Assembly (NCBI RefSeq): GCF_029873635.1
Contig: NC_080423.1
Coordinates: 92,239,191-92,303,190 of the forward strand
DNA: 64,000 nt
Direction: 5' to 3'
Source: Malania oleifera
Lineage: Eukaryota > Streptophyta > Magnoliopsida > Santalales > Ximeniaceae
The position numbers and the translations under genes were made by a program. The notes under the pieces are model-generated. The model saw nothing but the letters and a program-made list of their open reading frames with translations, was not told where the DNA came from and made no database searches. How positions within the stretch are numbered: the stretch's first letter is position 1; each line of letters begins with the position of its first letter. Shown one piece after another: positions 35,120-46,479 of the stretch.

Positions 35120-36335
35120 TGTTGAATTAGGTGTAATCCCAAGAGGGGGGGTGAATTGGGTATTTTAAAAATTATTTGAATATATCTACTACTTAATCCT
35201 TACTTGTATATTTAGCAAACCAATCTTAGGGATTTATAACAAACCAAATTCAATTTACCAATGAGTTCTTATTACCCAATTAATTGTGTGCAATGTTATT
35301 TAACCTATACATGCAATATGACCAGTTTAAATATAGTGCTGAAAGTAAAGAGTAAAAGGAAGAGAGAAGACAAACGCGGTTTTTACGAGATTCAGCCAAC
35401 TTGGCCTACGTCCTCACCTTGAGCAACCACTCAAGGATTTCACTAAAATCCCTACTCCTTAAATTAGGATGGAGCTTCCCGTACAATCCGCTGCTTACAA
35501 GAGATACAAATCCCTCCTACTCGCTGCTTACAAGAGATACAACTCTCTCCTTAAACACCGGTTCACACACCGAACCATGTATACAATAGAATCTGTAAAA
35601 ACACTCAAAATTGCTTCCAAACAAAAGCTTGTGAGTACAATTCAAATTCCTAATACATTAACATATGATATAACTTGAAGCTCAGAATGTAGGGAAAACG
35701 ATATAATCGTTTATGTATGATATGCTTCAATACACAAATTTCTTTTTATCAAATCTCACCAAAAATATTTATATAACTCAATGCTTTGGAGAACTTAGGT
35801 TAGATCTTTGAACATAACAATAACTTTGTAGATTGCAAAGATGTTACACCCACTTTGTAAAACTTATTTCACGAAATATTTTAACCTCAATAATATTTCA
35901 ATCTCAATGTGATCTAGGTAATATTTGACTTGATGTATATGTATATGTATCTCTAATATGATGATACCAAAGATCAACACTCTTTATGATTTCTGAAAAT
36001 ATCCTTCAATATATATATGTAGTTACAAACATAAATGATCTTTAAATAAGTAGGTTTGTTCTATTGAAAATATCAACTCTTTGAATGAATTCTCACTTGA
36101 ATCAAAAGTGTTTAATCAATACCTAAAGCTCTTCTCAAGTGGTGATATTCTTAATGGAATGATTTGCTATATGCACAGACAAGATCAACTTCTTAACAAG
36201 AATTCAAAAATAGATTTTGCAATGATATACTTTATGAAAAATAGATATCAACAAGTAGATTAGTTTATATAAGAAAAACTCTATCCAACAAACTCTTAAC
36301 AAAAAAAATATGATTTATCAAACCTCAATACTAGA
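35120..36335. mobile_element. Unclassified TE fragment E
   Basis: Begins TGTTGAATTAGGTGTAATCC at the point where element A's 3' LTR breaks off, and ends where gag of element D begins. It has no coding capacity I recognise. The G-rich opening AAGAGGGGGGGTGAATTGGG and the GAGATTCAGCCAACTTGGCC phrase resemble sequences seen repeatedly in plant LTR or non-autonomous elements, but I cannot assign a family. The 3' boundary is uncertain by tens of bases, and no target duplication can be shown because the right side is D. Confidence 0.5.
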
Positions 36336-38633
36336 ATGAAAGAACCAATGTTGGAGGTAGTAGTAGTGAGGGTGCTAGCCATGAGGCTAGCAATGACTCT
36401 ACTAGTGTGCTACGGGACTTCGCTTAACAGCTTATGGCTGAGGTTGTCCAGATAAATAAGGGTCAGGATCGTCCCTTTGCTGAGTTGGGTTGCTCCATTG
36501 ACCAGTTCACACGATTGAAACCTCTTGTCTTCGTGGTGAGTTCGGATCCGATTTGGGCTGAGAATTGGATCGGGGAGATTGAGAAGATTCTATACGTCCT
36601 GAACTGCACTGAGAAGTAGAAGGTAGCCTTTGCGATGTTCAAGCTGACGGGCGAAGCAGAGAGGTGGTGGAAGTCAGTTAAGATTCTTGAAGAGCATCGA
36701 CCTACTCCTATGGTTTTGACATGGGCTCAGTTCAAAGATTTATTCTTTGAACGGTATTTTCCAGCCACGGTCAGAAATGCCAAGATGGAGGAATTCATGA
36801 GTTCGGGGCAAGGGCAGCTATCAGTTTAGCAGTATGCTACCAGGTTTCATGAACTATCTCAATTTGCTCCATTCATGATTCAAGACGAGGCAAAAAAGGC
36901 TTGGAAGTTTCAGAGGGGCGTGAAGAAGGCGATCAGGAAGCAAACTGCGATTTGACAGATGCAGGACTTTGTTACTTTGGTTGAAAAAGCCACCATAGTA
37001 AAGGAGAGTTTGCAGGAGGACCTTAAGGTTCAGGTTCCGAAGAAGAGACCTGCGCCTTCTAGTTCTTATGGAGGGGCAAAGTAAGGCAACTGGAAGAAGA
37101 ACAGTGGTGGTGTTTCTTAGAGTATTGCAACTACTCCGGCTTGTTCCAAATGTGGGAGAACTCACTCAAGGAAGTGTTTGTCGAGTTCTGAAGCTTGTTT
37201 TCGTTGTGGTAGGATGAGACATCAGAAGAAAGATTGTCACATGCCGATGAACAGCGGAGCTCCACAATAGTTATATGGAGGAGGTGTTCAGGCACAGTGG
37301 GGTGGTTAGCAAGGGGGGACAACCTAGGCTAGGGTGTACTCCCTGACTCCTGGTGACGCAGAGAATGCAGGAGATGTTGTCACAGGTACCATTTACATGC
37401 TTTTCAATAAAGCTGTTATACTATATGACTAGGGGGCAACGCATTCCTTTATATTCCGAGGATTTGTTAAACTGTGTGGGATTGAGAGTCAATAGTTAGA
37501 TTATGAACTGGTGGTGGCTACGCCTTCACGATCAGTAGTCGTATGCAGTAGGGTAATCTGTGACTTTCCACTATAAATTTAGGAGAGAGTACTACCAATT
37601 AGTTTCATTGTGTTTGATATGCATGACTTCAATATTATTCTGGGTATGGACTGGTTGTCTGCTAGTTATGCTGGTATCAATTGCCACATGAGAGAAGTGA
37701 TGTTTAGACCTCTAGGGAAGCAGGACTTCAAATTCTTTGGGTCGTGTGTGCGCTCCACACCACGGATCCTCTCAGCTTTGCAAGTTAAGAGATTACTTTT
37801 GGGGGGATGCCAAGGGTATTTGGCATTTGTGAAAGACACGCCGGCAGGGGAACATGAACTGGAAGAGATTCCTGTTGTGCGTGAGTTCCCAGATGTGTTC
37901 CCAGAGGACTTGTTGGGATTACCTCCAGATCGTGAGGTGGAATTCGGTATAGAGTTAGCTCCAGGTACAACACCAATATCAAAAGCTCTGTATCGTATGA
38001 CTCCAACTGAACTGAGTGAGTTGAAAGAACAACTTCAGGAGCTACTAGATAAAGGGTCCATTCGATCGAGTGTTTCTCCCTAGGGAGCACCTGTGCTATT
38101 TGTAAAGAAGAAGAACAGGTCGATGAGGATGTGCATCAACTATAGAGAACTGAATAAGGTGACGATAAAGAACAAATACCCGTTACCCAGGATTGATGAT
38201 TTGTTTGACCAGCTTCAAAGCTCGCAGATCTTTTCTAAGATAGATTTACGGTCTTGCTATCATCAGCTAAAGGTGAAAATGGAGGATGTTCCGAAAACAA
38301 CTTTCCAAACTTGATACTGCCATTACGAATTCATGGTTATGTCATTCGGTCTGACAAATGCACCTACAACATTTATGGATCTGATGAACTAGGTTTTCCA
38401 TGAATACTTAGATCAGTTCGTTGTAGTATTCATTGAGGACATCCTAGTATATTTTAGGAATGCTGTAGAGCATGAAGTTCATCTAAGATTGGTACTGCAA
38501 ATGCTTAGGGAGAGGAAGTTATACGCTAAACTGAAAAAGTGTGAGTTCTGGCTGGAATAGATTGCATTTCTAGGGCACTTAGTGTTCAAAGAAGGAGTAT
38601 CAATGGATCCTAGTAAGATAGAGGCAATAGTGG
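36336..38633 (+). pseudogene. Element D gag, protease and RT
   Basis: Gag core motifs are CSIDQFTRLKP, GEAERWWKSVKIL and FKDLFFERYFPATVRNA. The knuckle CFRCGRMRHQKKDC is at 37196-37237. The protease active site reads D-stop-GATHSF: GAC at 37427 is followed by TAG where Ser is expected. RT from about 37865 (EFPDVFPEDLLGLPPDR) has [12 protein letters not shown]. The catalytic box is FIED at 38429-38440, so one of the two catalytic aspartates is Glu. Many stops are TAG, for example at 36616, 36826, 37081, 37267 and 38080, mostly at expected CAG or TGG. It ends at IVDWA (38633-38641), where the hAT element is inserted. Confidence 0.88.
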
Positions 38634-38641
38634 ATTGGGCG

Positions 38642-40269
38642 TAGACCTGGCAAAATGGATAAAAATCCGTTAATCCGACCCACATCTGACTCGTTTTAAC
38701 CGACTCATAATCAACCGCTTGCTAAATGAGTCGAATATGGTTTTCAATTTTCATATCCGCCTCCTTAGCGGGTCGGGTTGGTTTTATCCGGTGGATATCC
38801 GCCAAACCGCTTAAAAACCCATTACTAATTAACCCAACCCAAGAAGTGCCCATAGCCCACTGCCCAACTATGGAAAGCCCAGTGCCCCAACATTGTCCAC
38901 ACGGCCCATTAGGCATTATTTATGCCAGGTCTTCACAGTGGAGTCCCACTCCAAGGCCAAGCTGCCAGCCCTATTCGATTCAAGCCCTAGACCTAATGCC
39001 CACGGATCCCCCGACCTCCCTCTTCTCTCACTACCACGGCATCACCAAATTCCTAGCCAAGCCTCCCGCCTTCTACTACAGCTCCAACACCAACGCCACA
39101 CTGTTGCGCTTTAGGAGCACCAGTCTCTCCTTCACGCCCCTGATGCCTAGCAGCAGCGGAAGCAGCTCTGGCGTCCCTACTCTGCCTTGCCCATCTCCGG
39201 TTAACCAAAAGTCACACAGTGCCCGCCATTCTTCATCTCGTTGTCCATCCTCGTCGTCATCACGGCTAGCAGCAACAATGGCAGCACCCACTGCCTCACG
39301 ACCATCGTCACCTCCTGCAGCGCTGACCCCCGTTCACGCCATCACCACCGTTTCGCAGTAGCAGAGCACCTTAATTGCAGCACCGACATCCAACACTCTG
39401 ACACCTGCCGTTCGAAAGCTCTCCTCTCTCTGGCGTTATTTCGAGATCCCTGCTCCGGCCGCTTTCCCCATATTCCGATTGTCATCACCTTCTTCATAAA
39501 GGTAAATTTTTTATGTGATTATTAGGATGTATTTTAATTGTTATTATATATTTAGATTTATTATGATTTATTATTATTCTATATTGTTTCTATTATCATT
39601 CTGGGTTATTATTCTATATGATATATGCAGTGTCTTGGTTTACTAGTTTCATTATTTTATATTGTTATGTAATATTATAGTCTATATGTTTTCTTTATTT
39701 ATTCATTATGTATATATTTTATCATTGGTTAAATGGTTGTTATTATCATATGGTATTATCTTTGTAGGTTTATTGTATGCTTATTAGCATATTTGTGTGT
39801 AGTTCATGGATGTGGGAATATCATTATTATATTTATTGTGTCATATTTATTAAGAATGTTCTTTTCTTGGTATTATGTGCATAGATTTTTGGGGGTTCTT
39901 TTTTGCATATGGTATATTTAAGGGTTTTTATTCATGTTTAAATTTATTGTACATATTAAATAACATTATTATTGTTGGGTTTTATTATTGTAACATTTGT
40001 TTTAACATTTAATATCCATGCTAAAAAAGTTAATACACAAACTAATCGCAAGTTATCGTATACAACTTAATATATTATGACACAAAATAAATTATTAATA
40101 AAATTATATTTGAGAATGGTGGATTATCCGCCCATCCGCCATGAATTATTCGACCCGAAACCGCTTAATCTGCCACTTAAACGAGTTGAATATGAATTAT
40201 GATTTTTTCACCCGATAGTTCGCCTTATCCGTCACGGATTATCCAACTCGATCCGCTTTGACAGGTCTA
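38642..40269. mobile_element. hAT-like DNA transposon (1628 bp, non-autonomous)
   Basis: Terminal inverted repeats TAGACCTGGCAAAATGGAT and, reverse-complemented from the right end, TAGACCTGTCAAAGCGGAT (three mismatches in 19). Flanks are ATTGGGCG (38634-38641) and ACTGGGCG (40270-40277), an 8-bp duplication with one mismatch, diagnostic of the hAT superfamily. Subterminal GGATAATCC/AATCCG-like repeats are frequent. No transposase is recognisable. Element D's RT resumes at 40278 (WAKSKNVQEVRSFLG). Confidence 0.92.
38830..39500 (+). other. GC-rich segment inside the hAT element, possibly captured host DNA
   Basis: About 670 bp that are clearly richer in C and G than both the element ends and the AT-rich 39510-40130 stretch. 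All three plus frames have long open stretches (for example 38726-39361, serine- and proline-rich), which reflects composition rather than proven coding. The segment ends at AAAG|GTAAAT (39500), a plausible splice donor followed by AT-rich intron-like sequence, as expected if a genomic exon plus intron had been captured. The source gene is not recognised. Confidence 0.4.
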
Positions 40270-40277
40270 ACTGGGCG

Positions 40278-40636
40278 AAATCGAAGAACGTTCAAGAGGT
40301 CAGAAGTTTTCTAGGTCTCGTAGGTTACTACCGTCATTTTGTAAAAGGGTTCTCCAGTTTAGTAGGTCCATTGATGAGACCCACGAGGAAGAACGTGAGG
40401 TATGATTGGGTTAACAAGCATGAGCTGACTTTCTAGGAGCTAAAACGGCGACTGGTTACTACTCCAGTTCTGGCCATTCCATCTGGGGATGGTGGATTTG
40501 TTATCTGTAGTGACGCCTCTAAGAAGGGTCTTGACTGTGTTCTAGTGCAGCAGGGTAAGGTGGTTGCTTATGCTTCTTGTCAACTCAAAGAGTATGAGAA
40601 GAACTACCCGACACATGATATGGAATTGGCAGCTGT
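40278..40636 (+). pseudogene. Element D RT connection and RNase H start
   Basis: WAKSKNVQEVRSFLGLVGYY, then [19 protein letters not shown] and [16 protein letters not shown], ending at solo LTR 5. One TAG at about 40435 replaces an expected CAG (F-stop-ELK versus FQELK in A). Register is preserved relative to 38633 and 42737. Confidence 0.9.
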
Positions 40637-42731
40637 TGTAACCACCTGCTATTTGTAATTTTTTTTCCTTTCTATCTGAATATAATAAATGCCATCTGTT
40701 TGAAGTACAACTGGTAACCTCAGACTCCAAGGAGTGCTGAGAATAATTATGTAAATCATATGCATCTAAGCAGCAATAACTGAAAAACTATACACTGTCT
40801 TATACATAATACAATACTAGAAAACTATAATACTCTAAAATATGTTTACAACACAAAATGCCCAATGACGTCACTATAATTTGAAAACTATCCCAAAACA
40901 CTAGTATCTCAAAAATACCTACCCTTCCCACAAGGGCAGTTCAAGACAACCTCTACCCGCGAGCCTGATCTACTTGCCTAACTGGATCTCCTGAAAAACA
41001 TTAAGTCACTGGGATGAGACAATGCTCAGTAAGAGGAAATATGCTATTACTAGTGCGTGGCGGCTGAGTTAAACATTTAAAATACTGAAATAATACTGAT
41101 ATTGTAATCTAAGTAAGCTAATAAACTATACAGTATATATGAAATATAATTTAAAACATAGATGTGTATCTGAGTTTGCTATCTGAGGGCACTGCTAATA
41201 TAATAGTATAAACTGCTGCTATGTGATATATCTATACATAGGAACTTTTTTTATACCATGGGATTTGTATATCATGATATATCCCCTCATGATAGGGTTG
41301 TGCGGCCTGTAGGCTGGACTTACTCTGGTTGGCCTACCAGACAAGTCAAACTGAATCTTTAACATCCGCCAATCTGTGTAAATCTAACCCACTGCAATTA
41401 CTCTAGGCCATCTCTAACCTTTATCATCGTCTAACTGACTACCTCAACCCAGCATGCTGGGGAGACTACAATCTCTCCTCGCATGATTAAACAGAATCGA
41501 CATACTATCTAAGTCATGTGGTTGCATGTGTCTGAAAATAGCAACGGTACCGTACTCTGCTGTATATCTCTATCTGTAATATCCACAGGGGTCTAAAACT
41601 GTGTAATACTGTATACATATATAAATATATAATCTTCTTGTTGCTTTTAACATGATTTCAAAACAACTGTAACACTATAAATCTGAGCTATAATATCTAA
41701 AATATCTATTTGAATTATCTGTAATATCTATTTAAAATATCTGAAATATCTGTCTACAATAACTGTGATATCTATCTAAAATATTTGTATATCTATCTGT
41801 AATTTCTCTAACATCTGTCTGTAATATCTATTTGAGTGTTATGGTTTAGAAATCATGTTATTCTGAGAAATACTGTAAGTCTCATTCATTGCTATAATCT
41901 GTATAAGTAAATATCTGTAATACTGTAAAATCTACATACTATACTGTAATAAACTCATGCCACACATTTGGGTAATCAAAATCTCATGCTTAATTTTTGT
42001 AATTCTGCTGTGAAAATAATATTCATGCTATTCTGGAAAAATAATATGATCTGGATGTTTATTAATACTCATTCATAATTTTCTGTTATACATATAAAAA
42101 TCTCTAGCATAACATATTTCTCTTACCTAAACTCTAGAAAAATCCCTACTGTACTCTGGCCCTATAACCGCAGGGTTCCCTGTTCAACATCCTGAAAACA
42201 TCATCCCCTAGAACAAAATATCAGTATTTCTTTGAATACTACATTTCCTATAACTGTGGGAAAGGTAAAAACTGGATAAAATATCTTATCCTGAGATTGG
42301 GATGAATTTCAAACCATCTCCACCAACGATTAGCTCCGACAAACTTGCAGAAAACTTCGCCAGAAGCGTCGTGGTGGCCTCAAATCTTCAATTCGGCGAG
42401 AAATTGAGCCAGGATCGAAGAGAGAAGGGGAGGGGTGCGTTTTAGAGAGAGAAAGAGGTTTTCTTGCGATATTTCCTGTTGAAAAATCCAAGTTTCAACT
42501 ATTTATAGGGCCGACTTCGTTGACGAGACATGTCATCTCATCGATGAGTCTTGTAGAAAGTTCGTCGACAAACCTACACCCTCGTCGACGAGTTTTAGTC
42601 TGCTTTAAACCCTCTCTCGGTATCTTCTCGTTGACGAGACGGGTCTTCGTTGATGAGATCCTAAAGAATCCTCGTTGACGAATCCCCTGTGTTCGTCGAC
42701 GAGGCCTAGAAGAATTTCTTGGGTTATTATA
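40637..42731 (-). mobile_element. Solo LTR 5 (2095 bp, minus orientation)
   Basis: Flanked by a perfect GCTGT duplication (40632-40636 and 42732-42736) within element D's RNase H. On the minus strand it starts TATAATAACCCAAG (first bases expected TG) and ends GGTTACAACA. Minus-strand CGTCGACGA cluster (42514-42706), donor AG|GTAAGA (intron start 42126), branch-like CTCAT (A at 41015) and TTTTTCAG|G (ending 40991) fix its orientation. Related in layout to solo LTR 3. Confidence 0.93.
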
Positions 42732-42736
42732 GCTGT

Positions 42737-44510
42737 AGTGTTTGCATTGAAAATCTGGAGACACTACTTGTATGGTGAAAGGTGCGAGATTTTTACTGAC
42801 CACAAAAATCTCAAGTACATTTTTACCTGGAAAGAGTTGAACATGAGACAACATAGGTGGCTTGAGTTGATAAAGGACTACGACTGTACCATTAGCTATC
42901 ACCCAGGAAAAGCAAATGTGGTAGCTGATGCTCTGAGTCAAAAGTCATTGATGCATCGGTCTCAGTTGTGGGATTTCAGCATTAGATCTGTATGGACCTG
43001 GAAAGGTTGTGCTTAGAAGTGGTGGAAGGAAATCACCAGGCTGTTCTTGCTAGCTTAGTGGTACAACCGACCTTTCAAGAGAAGATCCGAACATCTCATA
43101 AGGAAAATCCAGAGCTGGTTGAAGTTATGGAAGGAGTTTAGAGTGGGTTAAATTCAGATTTTAGTATTTTCGATAATGGGATTTTGAGATTCCATAGCAG
43201 GGTATGTGTACCAGATGACATCGGAATTAAACGGGTCATTCTAGAGGAGGCACACCGTTCGCTCTACACCATACATCCTGGCAGTATGAAGATGTACCAA
43301 AATTTAAGGGAATCTTTCTAGTGGTTGAATATGAAAAGAGAGATCGCCCAATTCGTAGAACAGTGCCCGACATGTCAGCAAGTCAAGGTAGAGCACCATT
43401 GGCCAGCAAAACCACTTCAGCCACTTGACATCTTCACGTGGAAGTGGGAGCACATCTCGATGGATTTTGTGATGGGGTTACCTGCGGCGGTGCATGGGCA
43501 GAATGCTATATAGATTGTAATTGATCAACTAACAAAGATTGCACATTTCATTCCAATCAGACTTAGTTATTCTCTAAATTGGCTGGCAGAGTTGTATGTG
43601 TAGGAGATTGTATGACTTCACGGTGTCCTCATTTCTGTTGTTTCAGATCAAGATCCACGTTTTACGTCTTGTTTCTGGAAGAGTCTACAAGATGCCTTAG
43701 GATCGCAACTCACGTTTAGTACATCTTTCCACCCACAAACGAATGGACAGTCTAAGAGGACTATTCAGACGTTAGAGGATATGTTGTGGGCTTGTGTACT
43801 GGACTTTGGTGATATTTGGATACGGTATCTACCGCTTGTTGAGTTTGCATATAACAATAGTTATTAGACTAGCGTAGAGACGGCACCTTATGAGGCATTG
43901 TATGGTCGTCCGTGTCGATCTCTATTGTAGTGGGATCAGGTAGGTGAGCGGCAGATACTGGGTCCAAAACTGATTCAACAGGCCTCTGCAAAGGTTGAGT
44001 TGACCAGGGAGAAAATTAAGGTAGCTCATATTCAGCTAAAAAGTTATGTTGATACTCGTTGACGAGAGCTAGAGTTCGAGGTAGAAAGTATGGTATTCTT
44101 GAGGATCGCTCCAATGAAAGGGGTGATGAGGTTCGGGAAGAAGGGGAAGCTAAGTTCTTTGTATATTGGGCCTTTCGAGATCGTGGAAAGGATAGGTTCG
44201 GTTGCTTATTGAGTGGCTTTACCCCCAACACTATCTAGAGTCCATGACGTGTTCCACGTGTCAGTGCTGAGAAAGTACATGTCAGATCCATCACACAAGC
44301 TGAGTTACGAACCTCTAGAGATCCGTAACGCCTTATCATATGAGGAGGTCCCGGTACAGGTATTAGATTAGAAAATTCAACAGTTACGGACTAAGGAAAT
44401 ATCACTAGTGTAGGTATTGTGGCGGAACCATGCAGTGGAAGAAGTTTCATAGGAACTAGAGTTAGAAATACGCCAGAAGTACACGCAGTTATTTTATGGT
44501 ATGTAAGTAT
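42737..44510 (+). pseudogene. Element D RNase H end, integrase and chromodomain
   Basis: [20 protein letters not shown], then [12 protein letters not shown] (RNase H). Integrase zinc region is at about 43270-43385 (YTIHPGSMKMYQNL, FVEQCPTCQQVK); core is [23 protein letters not shown] and VEFAYNNSY. The chromodomain-type end reads VLWRNHAVEEVS (about 44415-44450). Multiple TAG stops (43140, 43318, 43510, 43867, 43928, 44369, 44411, 44450) and frameshifts near 42950-43010. It is followed by the post-pol block (44572-44630) and a purine tract before the LTR. Confidence 0.87.
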
Positions 44511-44763
44511 GTATAGTAGTATAGGTGGTTCAGATTAAATAGTATGGTCTTCGGTAGAGTTTTGTATGTGTATGTAATCTCCCGAAACATCATGTTGTAA
44601 TCACCGTATTCCTCCGCCATATGTGAGGGTATGTAATAAACTTGGGTCGGAGCTGCTATGTGGGTGGCTGCCGACTCTTTGGTAGGACTAAGCCGTAAGT
44701 GTAGAATATGTGTAGTATCAATTAGCGAATTTCGAGGACGAAATTCTTATAAGGAGGGGATAT

Positions 44764-46439
44764 TGTAGAGACCCGAACTCATAAATAAGGAAAATAAATA
44801 AGAAAAGGGGTAAAAAGGGAATTACAGCAAGGTTCGTTGACCAAGGCAGTATGTTCGTTGACGAAGTTCCTTTAGTTCTTTATCAATGAAATTCAGAGCG
44901 TCGTTGACAAAAAAAAATACTAAGCGAACCAAGAAAAATATCCGGATGGGGTTCGTCGACGAAGGTAGAGCTTCGTCCACGAACTGAGTGGCCGATTCGT
45001 TGACGAAGGTGCCACTTCGTTGAGGAATTTGACTTGGTCAAAGGCTCTATAAATATCATCTTTGGTTGCTTAAGGGGTAAGAAAAACCCAAAAGCTCTTT
45101 CTCTCTCTAGAACCAGCGAGTTTTCTCTTCTTTTTTTTTTTCTTTGAGATCCTTCGCCGTTCGTCATTTGCTTCTACGATCGAAAGTTTTTGCATGGATC
45201 AGGGGAGGAAGCTCTTCAATTATAGCGGATCAGATCATTGTTTTGAATATTTTTGGGTTTTTCCCTAAAATCGAGGTAAGGATTTGATTTCGTTTTCGTT
45301 TCGGTAGATCTGTAGTAGATTGAATAATACTTAAGTATTGTTCTTCATTTTTTAGGTTTTGAAGATCCTGTGTCATAGTTTTGGATCAATAAGGTCGTGT
45401 TTCAGTTTTCGGGAAAAAGGTAAGGGGTTTTGTTTACATCAGTATTTTTAGAAAAAGAAACCACAGGATATGTAACTTATATTTATATGTACTTATTGAC
45501 TGCTTATTTTCAAAGTTTTACCAGGTATAAATATCAATTCTTACGGTTTCAACAATTTTACAGTTTTGGCAAAAATGGGGTTTTTGGCATTTAATCTCCA
45601 AATTTCTTAAACTACTTTATTTGTACTAAAACTAAAGTAGGAGATGCTTGAAACTCTTAATAGCAACAGAAATGATCTTTTATGAATCAGTTTATATGAA
45701 ATGTATATATATGATCAAATAAGTGTGACGTATGATATGAATTGATTCTATACTAATTTGAAATGCATGTATATGAACTATGAGGACTAAAGTTCCAAGT
45801 GGTTATCAGAAATTGTAAAAAACAAGTGTCGGTTAGATACTATGCCAATTATAAGAAAAGGGGTTACGAGTCGATTTTTACCATAGTATGAATGAAAGTA
45901 TGCATGAATGAGATTATGAAAATACTGGAATTACACAGGTTATCATGTTTTAATGTAAATTGTATATATGAAATTGCGATCGCAGCTTGTCTCAATAGTA
46001 TATGAAGCCTTAAAAAGCTTATATTATGTAGGCTTGGTACCTTTGCCAAAATAGAGATACAGTGCAACCACACGTAGTTATTGTTTAGTGTGGGTACCTA
46101 GTAGAAGGCTTGGTAAGAAGGGCCACTAGTCAAAAGGGATTAGGGTGGTGATGGCCAAGTTGGACTACAGTATGTTATGATGCCTGATGATGTCTGTATG
46201 TACAAGGCTTGATTAGTGTTTTCTTATCGCACAACCCTTGCCACGGGGAGTTACTGGCATATATATGATAGTTTCGAGCTGGACGATGTTTTAAATATGC
46301 ATATACATGATTTTAAAGCTTTACTGAGCAGAGTCACAAGTTTGAATACAGGCGGAGGGATTGTACAGTGTATGGGCCTGTACCCTACCTTAACCTTGGG
46401 AACTCTCACTTGTAATGATGCTAAGTTATTTATTATCAG

Positions 46440-46479
<40 letters not shown>

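Noticed and set aside
36250..36340. ACTAG before element D and ATTAG after its 3' LTR as a target duplication
   Set aside because: One mismatch in five, and the left copy abuts gag rather than an LTR, so the match is probably chance.
38726..39361. 211-codon frame in the hAT element as a real gene
   Set aside because: All three plus frames are open because of composition, it begins in the subterminal repeats and no family is recognised; kept only as possible captured DNA.
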